The notes under the pieces were generated by a model. It searched no databases, was not told the DNA's origin, and saw only the letters and a program-made list of their open reading frames with translations. From Catonia carolina (taxonomy: Eukaryota > Arthropoda > Insecta > Hemiptera > Achilidae), in NCBI GenBank assembly GCA_035578175.1, contig JAQMRL010000002.1, positions 133,178,171 through 133,242,170 of the forward strand: DNA of 64,000 nt. The letters are read 5' to 3'. How positions within the stretch are numbered: the stretch's first letter is position 1; each line of letters opens with the position of its first letter. Of this stretch, positions 62,301-64,000 are shown one piece after another. Position numbers and translations under genes: made by a program.

Positions 62301-62950
62301 AACCAAAATATGTTATTGTTTATGTTGACGCTAATTGTAAGGTTTAACCGAGGGATAGGCGAGATGGGTAGTGTTAACCTTCTTTGTTCGGTTTTAGTCA
62401 TAAAATTTGTCGCCGGTACTTCTAATTTATTGATTTTGACCATAACATTTAAAGCTAAATGATGATGTCATTTTCAAACAAATACCTTTTTTTGTTGAAA
62501 AGTTATGGACGAAAACGCTTAAATTTTAGTGCTGGCTCGTCAAAAAAATCTCTTTCTTTCGCGTAACACCACATCGTCAATTTCATCGTACAAATATGCA
62601 AGATACATGAAATGAAAGAAGAAAAAATTCTCTATTTAATAAAACTTAACCCGTTGGAAAATAATTGATAGTTGCGGAGAAAACTTGAGTTTAAAGAAAG
62701 GTGATGACACATGCGTGATTTCTGGCTTCCAGGTTAGCAAGGGTTAAGAGGATTATGAAATACAATTAGTAATAATTTATTAAGTTTTTATTTGAAAAAT
62801 TGTATTTCAGAAGTTAAACACAAATGAAGTCCATGAATCATTGATAAATAAATCACTAGTTGCAATAAAAGAATATGGAATGCTTTTTGAAGTTGAATTG
62901 GAACATAATAAAAAATCTTCTCCAACATCATTAAGTTTCTGGGTTGTTGG
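26725..62950 (+). CDS. in: Inturned, PDZ and longin-domain planar-cell-polarity effector (CPLANE subunit), about 992 codons in 21 exons
   Basis: Exons: 26725-26897, 27952-28112, 31187-31401, 32473-32650, 34745-34830, 36603-36671, 40090-40373, 41340-41429, 47797-47874, 48685-48853, 49297-49350, 51681-51746, 52277-52558, 53072-53121, 53299-53400, 56415-56572, 57427-57567, 58455-58633, 60477-60577, 61352-61550, 62811-62950. Together they make 2,975 bases, open in one frame. Layout: acidic N-terminus, an Inturned-like block ([17 protein letters not shown]), a PDZ domain, a longin-like block containing [20 protein letters not shown], further longin-like segments, a Ser-rich linker, and a C-terminal block ending FWVVG. 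In other animals Inturned binds Fuzzy and WDPCP at the ciliary base, acts with Fuzzy as a Rab23 exchange factor, and restricts actin hair sites in flies. The exon 2 donor (28112) is ambiguous because a GTAACC site upstream has the same phase. The last exon is unresolved. Confidence 0.92.
28205..28862. mobile_element. MITE with about 60-bp TIRs and an internal duplication
   Basis: The left end carries AGCGGCTTTATATTGCGTAC and GAGACATACTTGGCGAAAGA. The right end carries the inverse of nearly the same sequence. Inside, a block with ATTGGATTCAACTTTA and TGTCATTTCAATGT occurs twice in direct order (about 28310-28460 and 28615-28755). No protein. Confidence 0.75.
29383..29424 (-). ncRNA. Hammerhead-ribozyme-like motif (minus-strand copy)
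   Basis: The exact inverse of the motif at 29585-29626. Core CTGATGA at 29419-29413 on the minus strand, with the same stem II and the same TTACT/AGTAA stem I. Confidence 0.62.
29585..29626 (+). ncRNA. Hammerhead-ribozyme-like motif (plus-strand copy)
   Basis: TTACT, then the core CTGATGA (29590-29596), one extra T, the self-paired stem II GGTGGATCCACC, GAAA (29610-29613), the short palindromic stem III region CACGTGT, then A, then AGTAA, which pairs with TTACT as stem I. The predicted cut is after GTA at 29621. The extra base at the stem II foot is a deviation. Penelope-like elements are known to carry such minimal hammerheads. Confidence 0.62.
32473..36671 (+). CDS. in: Inturned exons 4-6: PDZ domain (residues 184-294)
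   Basis: Exon 4 (32473-32650) has [20 protein letters not shown]. Exon 5 (34745-34830) has [13 protein letters not shown], the PDZ beta-C/beta-D turn. Exon 6 (36603-36671) starts [11 protein letters not shown], the last strand. In PDZ domains of this type the carboxylate-binding loop is often divergent, and no canonical GLGF is visible here. The exon 6 acceptor lies only about 15 bases after a SINE copy. Confidence 0.9.
33040..33190 (-). pseudogene. LINE ORF2 C-terminal fragment
   Basis: The minus strand gives [20 protein letters not shown] then EMEGKRQR, the GH(V)xRMxxxRLPKKxLxL-type tail of insect LINEs. The same tail is better kept at 37320-37600. Confidence 0.55.
33640..33822 (-). repeat. 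Repeat family B fragment
   Basis: On the minus strand: GTGAAACACTCACACGACTT, TCTCTTGCCAATG, then a body related to the start of copies at 3740 and 49455. The preceding 33270-33600 holds the block with GAAGTTCTAGTTTCGACTGG also found at 16130, partly duplicated. Confidence 0.6.
33888..34650 (-). repeat. SINE family S copy, split by an insertion
   Basis: The minus strand reads from GCAGGTGGAGTGTTAAATTA near 34645 to GGTTCAAACCAGCCTTTCGG near 33900. About 375 bp of unrelated DNA (34122-34497) interrupts it. Other copies lie at 36090, 42926, 43783 and 54257. Confidence 0.75.
35180..35760. repeat. GC-richer repeat-like block with a possible primer-binding-type sequence
   Basis: Base composition differs from the surrounding intron. 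A stretch GTGCCCAACATGGGGCCACC near 35708 recalls the leader just after an LTR. No LTR pair or coding domain was found, so the class is open. Confidence 0.3.
36090..36590. repeat. Two SINE family S copies, head-out inverted pair
   Basis: 36090-36330 reads in plus orientation (AGAGGTGTAAAAGACACTTG, ATTTCATTATACAGCCAGAC) and 36331-36590 in minus orientation (the inverse of the same motifs). The pair ends about 12 bases before the splice acceptor of inturned exon 6. Confidence 0.78.
37320..37600 (-). pseudogene. LINE ORF2 C-terminal fragment
   Basis: The minus strand gives [35 protein letters not shown] and then stops. This is the C-terminal tail of RTE/Jockey-like LINEs after the reverse transcriptase. 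Confidence 0.75.
38390..38605 (-). pseudogene. LINE ORF2 C-terminal fragment
   Basis: The minus strand gives [20 protein letters not shown] and then [20 protein letters not shown], the same tail type as at 37320 from a different subfamily. The Tc1-like element at 38620 begins right beside it. Confidence 0.65.
38620..39949 (-). mobile_element. Tc1-like element with 34-bp TIRs and TA duplication
   Basis: Ends ACGGGTGTTTCAAAAAGGAT and its inverse, with 33 of 34 bases matching; TA lies outside both ends (38618-38619, 39950-39951). The minus-strand transposase starts [16 protein letters not shown] (about 39771), with HTH blocks [19 protein letters not shown] and [15 protein letters not shown], then [30 protein letters not shown], and [17 protein letters not shown]. 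It ends near 38671. A frame change near 39450 and a stop after EQIIA are the main lesions. Confidence 0.92.
40090..47874 (+). CDS. in: Inturned exons 7-9: first longin-like domain (residues 295-445)
   Basis: Exon 7 (40090-40373) has [33 protein letters not shown] and [13 protein letters not shown]. Exon 8 (41340-41429) has [20 protein letters not shown]. Exon 9 (47797-47874) has [19 protein letters not shown]. The strands followed by an amphipathic helix fit a longin fold. The exon 8-9 join is fixed by phase (AA+G gives Lys) and spans a 6.4-kb intron holding a mariner, a SINE and a LINE. Confidence 0.9.
40700..41270 (+). pseudogene. hAT transposase C-terminus (ZBED5/Buster type) and element end
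   Basis: The frame gives [47 protein letters not shown] and LRVKVS-like [15 protein letters not shown], the dimerisation region of hAT transposases. The Phe-Ser pair expected in the TTYLCE.AFS block is changed. The stretch ends near 41270 with TTGGGAACTACTGGCC, a hAT-like terminus. The rest of the transposase is missing. Confidence 0.78.
41466..42788 (-). mobile_element. Mariner element with an uninterrupted transposase
   Basis: TIRs CGAGGGGGTACCCAAAAG, identical at both ends over 18 bases and then similar (CCGGAAT). TA precedes the left end, while the right flank reads CA, so the duplication is slightly mutated. One full-length minus-strand frame is present. It lies antisense in the inturned intron after exon 8, only 36 bp beyond that exon. 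Confidence 0.92.
41525..42613 (-). CDS. Mariner transposase, intact frame, DD34D
   Basis: 362 codons, or 355 from the likely start [20 protein letters not shown], which is the normal mariner length. Two HTH motifs ([39 protein letters not shown]) come before the catalytic domain. Catalytic Asp residues are in [22 protein letters not shown] and [14 protein letters not shown] count 34 residues between the second and third, giving DD34D. The linker motif WVPHEL is not obvious; FVPRVLT stands in its place. Whether it is active is not shown, but no lesion is visible. Confidence 0.93.
   Translation of the reverse strand: MLVSFFMMASFNEQRAAVKFCFLLGKNAAETVVMLNTAYKDDAIGKTQVYEWFLRFKNGDMSIENKPRSGRLSTSRTDENVVKVKEIVRTDRRQTIDQISQVSGLSWSSVQRILTEDLTMKRVAAKFVPRVLTDTQKKRRIETCSDLKQQLETDPDFMSKIITGDESWCYGYDPETKQQSSQWKTSLSPRPKKSRQVRSNIKTMLICFFDVRGIVHSEFVPPGQTVNQAFYLEVLRRLRNSIRRKRPNLWQTGDWFFHHDNAPAHTAISVTQFLAKNGMVLLPHAPYSPDLAPCDFFLFPRMKRGMKGLRFNNVDDVKKKTTDELAAITEEEYKKCIEQWKHRWNKCISCNGEYFEGDKVLL
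42926..43262 (-). repeat. SINE family S copy
   Basis: The plus strand starts TTTAGGTCATCAGCCAAAAG and reads to AACTATTTATTTTAGCCCTG; the element is on the minus strand. It holds the same blocks as the copy at 54257. Confidence 0.8.
43942..47305 (-). mobile_element. Near full-length RTE-like LINE inserted in a SINE
   Basis: Read on the minus strand: a leader of about 390 bp, one long ORF with an EEP endonuclease and reverse transcriptase, a short 3' end, and a poly-A run (T's at 43943-43952). The target duplication AGTTATATA lies at 43933-43941 and 47306-47314. The 3' end reads ATCAAACCAGTCGAGAGACT then GATGACAAAAA. The clade (RTE/BovB-like) is judged from the GTWNVRSL start; it was not tested. 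Confidence 0.9.
43956..46918 (-). pseudogene. LINE ORF2: endonuclease and reverse transcriptase, one frameshift near its end
   Basis: 896 codons are open, from 46918 to 44228. Endonuclease motifs: [33 protein letters not shown] (GDxN kept although the usual aromatic is Arg) and [10 protein letters not shown] motifs: [26 protein letters not shown] (catalytic Asp), [14 protein letters not shown] and [13 protein letters not shown] (catalytic Asp pair). The frame then breaks at about 44245, where the next frame continues [18 protein letters not shown] and [11 protein letters not shown] to a stop near 43956. One base change separates it from a full reading frame. The ORF1 region is absent, as in RTE-type elements. 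Confidence 0.92.
48371..48553. repeat. Hairpin repeat with about 80-bp arms
   Basis: The left arm (GTAACAGTAAACACTTACCA, TTATAGCGCTTTTGTGTATC, TGCATCTTAA) faces its inverse on the right across a 12-base loop near 48453-48464. A few mismatches interrupt the arms. It lies 130 bp before inturned exon 10. Confidence 0.82.
48685..53400 (+). CDS. in: Inturned exons 10-15: helical region and second longin-like domain (residues 446-686)
   Basis: Exons 48685-48853, 49297-49350, 51681-51746, 52277-52558, 53072-53121 and 53299-53400. Blocks seen: [38 protein letters not shown], then a polar insertion rich in Ser/Thr/Asn, [20 protein letters not shown], and [14 protein letters not shown]. Exon 11 has only 18 codons and exon 14 is 50 bases. 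All splice sites are GT-AG and all phases agree. Confidence 0.88.
48937..49220 (+). repeat. (CA)n/(CG)n microsatellite with dispersed-repeat tail
   Basis: An AC tract from 48937, a CG tract near 48990-49008, then AC again to about 49047. It is followed by the same tail as at 3383-3560, ending ATAATATTAGTATAGATA. Confidence 0.85.
49455..50490 (+). repeat. Repeat family B, longest copy with CA microsatellite
   Basis: From CACACAACTTTCTCTTGCC (about 49480) to GGCAAGAGAAAGT (50476-50488), giving inverted 13-bp ends. It includes CGTAAAATGCATACTAAG, CTCACCGAGAATTTCAGC, TTTTTGAGAAAATCGC and an AC/ACGC tract at 50242-50356, then CCAATCGCTAAAAACATG. No coding frame outside the microsatellite translation. 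Full unit about 1.0 kb. Confidence 0.78.
50802..51544. mobile_element. pogo/Tigger-like MITE carrying a SINE
   Basis: The left end is CAGTAAAACTACAATTATCT after TA. The right end is AAGCGGGGTTTTACT before CTTA. Short TIRs of the CAGTAAAAC type occur in pogo-like elements, but the right flank is imperfect. A family A SINE at 51233-51424 is inserted inside. Confidence 0.5.
51233..51424 (+). repeat. tRNA-derived SINE (family A) copy
   Basis: GCCGGCCGCATTGGCGTAGT then TGGTAACGCGCTCGCC (A box), the altered B box TGGTTTTGAATCCC, then GCATGGCATATTTTCATACA, and a tail ATGCGACGTTAAAAATAAAT with A's. Confidence 0.85.
53660..54253. mobile_element. Tigger-like MITE with TA flanks
   Basis: The left end CAGTTGAACTGAAATTG and the right end inverse CAGTTGGACCTCTATTTG, with TA just outside each. 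594 bp, with no transposase. It contains a 25-bp hairpin, TACGTTGACCAC and GTGGTCAACGTA around one base, at 53999-54023. Confidence 0.65.
54257..54662 (+). repeat. SINE family S copy (most complete)
   Basis: Starts near GCCCGTAACTGGCAGGTGGA, holds TCACATGGTCAGCCAATTAT and ATTTCATTATACAGCCAGGC, and ends GGTTCAAACCAGCCATTCAA then GTGATGACCTAAACAGCAAC. The length of about 405 bp is taken as the family unit. Confidence 0.82.
55155..55196 (-). ncRNA. Hammerhead-ribozyme-like motif in the left Penelope arm
   Basis: On the minus strand: TTACT, CTGATGA, T, GGTGGATCCACC, GAAA, CACGTGTA, AGTAG. Stem I keeps four Watson-Crick pairs and one G-U. Confidence 0.6.
55303..55500 (-). pseudogene. Penelope-like ORF C-terminus (left arm)
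   Basis: The minus strand reads [20 protein letters not shown] then [20 protein letters not shown] to EKG and a stop. The pattern ExFEIYKHxK....DILNEQIxF is that of the very C-terminus of Penelope-like proteins, after the GIY-YIG endonuclease. RT and endonuclease are missing. Confidence 0.6.
55520..55723 (+). pseudogene. Penelope-like ORF C-terminus (right arm)
   Basis: A mirror copy of the left-arm frame on the plus strand. Near its end it differs only in NKYEKG against SKYEKG. Confidence 0.6.
55830..55871 (+). ncRNA. Hammerhead-ribozyme-like motif in the right Penelope arm
   Basis: TTACT, CTGATGA (55835-55841), then G in place of the T seen in other copies, GGTGGATCCACC, GAAA, CACGTGTA, AGTAG. 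Apart from that one base it equals the other copies. Confidence 0.6.
56415..60577 (+). CDS. in: Inturned exons 16-19: Ser/Arg/Asp-rich linker (residues 687-878)
   Basis: Exons 56415-56572, 57427-57567, 58455-58633 and 60477-60577. The protein is of low complexity, with many Ser, Asn, Gln and Asp. There is a charged run [21 protein letters not shown] ([13 protein letters not shown] region at about residues 809-822) and an acidic [11 protein letters not shown] before exon 19, which has [13 protein letters not shown]. This is likely a disordered linker. Splice sites and phases (1, 1, 0, 2) are the main evidence. Confidence 0.75.
58740..59350. repeat. GC-rich unclassified repeat block with a (CTT)n tract
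   Basis: About 600 bp clearly richer in G and C than the intron around it, with TCTTCTTCTTCTTCTTCTT at 59168-59190. Phrases such as GGTGGCCCT and CTGCCGGGTAGATGGAGGCT recall LINE or LTR leaders. No coding frame is long enough to classify it. Confidence 0.4.
61352..62950 (+). CDS. in: Inturned exons 20-21: C-terminal longin-like domain (residues 879-991)
   Basis: Exon 20 (61352-61550) has [18 protein letters not shown] and then [19 protein letters not shown]. Exon 21 (62811-62950) has [17 protein letters not shown] and ends SFWVVG before GTAAGT. The FWVVG end matches the start of the last conserved block of Inturned. Exon 21 ends in phase 2, so at least one more exon is needed. Confidence 0.87.
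61775..62743. mobile_element. Candidate piggyBac-type MITE with TTAA flanks
   Basis: TTAA/CCCGATGAGAACTG on the left and CTAGCAAGGG-like GGTTAGCAAGGG/TTAA on the right. CCC ends next to duplicated TTAA fit the piggyBac superfamily, but the TIRs match only weakly beyond the CCC. 969 bp, no transposase. It lies between inturned exons 20 and 21. Confidence 0.4.
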
Positions 62951-63470
62951 GTAAGTACACATGTCATTGTAAGTTTGATAATTTAGTCATTTCATCTAAA
63001 AGTTTACTTTGTTCTGCTCTTAGATATTTTTAGGAATTTAAAACTAGTGCAGTAAAAAAAAATAAACAAAAAATGTTATGTTCAAATCTATGTGACTTTA
63101 GGAAATGCTGTACATTTTTTGCCATTGTTCTCCATACCTGAAGTCTGTTTAAAAAAAAGTGCCATTTAATAAGTATATTAAAATTTATATAGGCTACTAT
63201 ATTTATGTACTATATATTATTTATACTCTATAAAAATTTATTTTTTTTGTCATCCACATCTTTTTCCCATGTGTATATGATTTTTGGAAGTTTTGATAAT
63301 TTTTTATCTAATTATTAATTAATAAACTTGACCACACATTCTCTTAAAAGTTTGTGTTTAGATGCATGGAAACTCTAATGAACAGAACAAAATCTTAAAT
63401 TGAACTTTCTTTAACTTTATAGCAATTTTTTCATATATTAAAGTAGGTTACTAAAAAAAATTCTGTGCAG

Positions 63471-63714
63471 AGAATTGTATAAAAGTCTGAAAAAAGTTAC
63501 AAATGCTACCAATGAAAACTTCTACTGGAAAAAGCACATAAGTTGCTTGTCAGGTAAATTAAGTTCTGTTATGTTATTCAAAATCTTTTGTCAAAGTGTA
63601 TACTTATTTTACATGTTTCCATTCTGCATTAGCTACGGTGTCATGCTGTGTGTAAACTCGTGGATCAAGAAAATTTTCCACATCCAAAAACTTTCTTATT
63701 ATTAATTAAGAGCA
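63471..63714 (+). CDS. in: Possible last inturned exon or read-through tail (tentative)
   Basis: A TTCTGTGCAG acceptor in phase with exon 21 opens a frame (GELYKSLKKVTNATNENFYW) that could splice at 63553/GTAAAT or run to a stop near 63705. It does not resemble the conserved C-terminus expected after FWVVG. The real last exon may lie beyond the window and this may be a cryptic exon. Confidence 0.25.
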
Positions 63715-63809
63715 GGTGTGGACAAGAGGGAGATAGTAGGTGTGCGTGAAGAGTAGATTTAATGTAGTCATAAACAAACACTATTGATGAAACTTAACCT
63801 AACCTAACT

Positions 63810-64000
63810 TTTAGAGAATTTTGACTGGAAACTACTTAACCTCCCTTCATACAGTCCGGGTCTAGTGCTCCTAGTGACTCGTTTTCTTTGTTGGCAAAAG
63901 GTTAAATGACGATGACGAGATGAAAAACTGTTAACATTTGGTTGAAATCACAGGCGGCAATTTTTTATGATGAAGGAATACAAAAGCTTGTGCCACACTA
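63810..64000 (+). pseudogene. Mariner transposase C-terminal fragment running off the window
   Basis: Broken plus-strand frames give ENFDWKLLNLPSYSPG (third-Asp region), KRLNDDDE, then a frame with FFMMKEYKSL, the relic of the AADFYDEGIQKLV-type C-terminus. The upstream transposase is missing. Confidence 0.7.

Noticed and set aside
1..64000. CRISPR array, bacterial operon or phage genes
   Set aside because: No evenly spaced repeats with unique spacers and no dense gene packing. Spliced host genes and insect transposons explain the window.

Overview
The window looks like nuclear DNA of an insect, probably a hemipteran-type species. It is AT-rich, has spliced genes with GT-AG introns, and carries many mariner/Tc1 elements, a Ty3/gypsy element, RTE- and Jockey-type LINEs, tRNA-derived SINEs and Penelope-like remnants. 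The order is inferred from the flavour of the repeats and is not proven.

Two host genes are split over many exons and lie head to head. MSH5, the meiotic MutS homologue, is on the minus strand. Eight exons run from the ATG at 20344 down to 1483 and encode the first 380 residues; the clamp and ATPase parts lie beyond position 1. Inturned, the planar-polarity and ciliogenesis CPLANE protein, is on the plus strand. At least 21 exons run from the ATG at 26725 to 62950 and give about 992 residues with an acidic N-terminus, a PDZ domain and longin-like domains. The splice phases add up without a break in both models, apart from an ambiguous donor in inturned exon 2 and an uncertain 3' end. A Ty3/gypsy element with 195-bp LTRs and a 5-bp target duplication (22404-26389) sits between the two start codons.

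Most of the rest is transposable DNA inside introns. In MSH5 introns: mariner and Tc1-like relics (370-2854), a P-superfamily element with a THAP relic and an exact 8-bp target duplication (5619-6864), a 5'-truncated Jockey LINE (7387-7996), a pogo/jerky relic (about 8215-8530), an internally deleted mariner (8828-9730), a fold-back mariner (10397-11299), two TA-flanked MITEs, and a Merlin element whose transposase has one frameshift (18164-20083). In inturned introns: a MITE, two Penelope-like palindromes with hammerhead-ribozyme-like cores, a Tc1-like element with 34-bp TIRs (38620-39949), a hAT relic, a mariner with an uninterrupted transposase (41466-42788), an RTE-like LINE nested in a SINE (43942-47305), further SINEs, pogo-like MITEs and a TTAA/CCC element.

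The most interesting signals are the Penelope-like inverted repeats with paired hammerhead-like motifs, the exact spacerless palindrome at 29307-29702, the P-superfamily element, the fold-back mariner with its seeding hairpin, the Merlin element, and a SINE family that shares a 3' tail with the resident LINE. All calls come from reading the sequence; no search was run.
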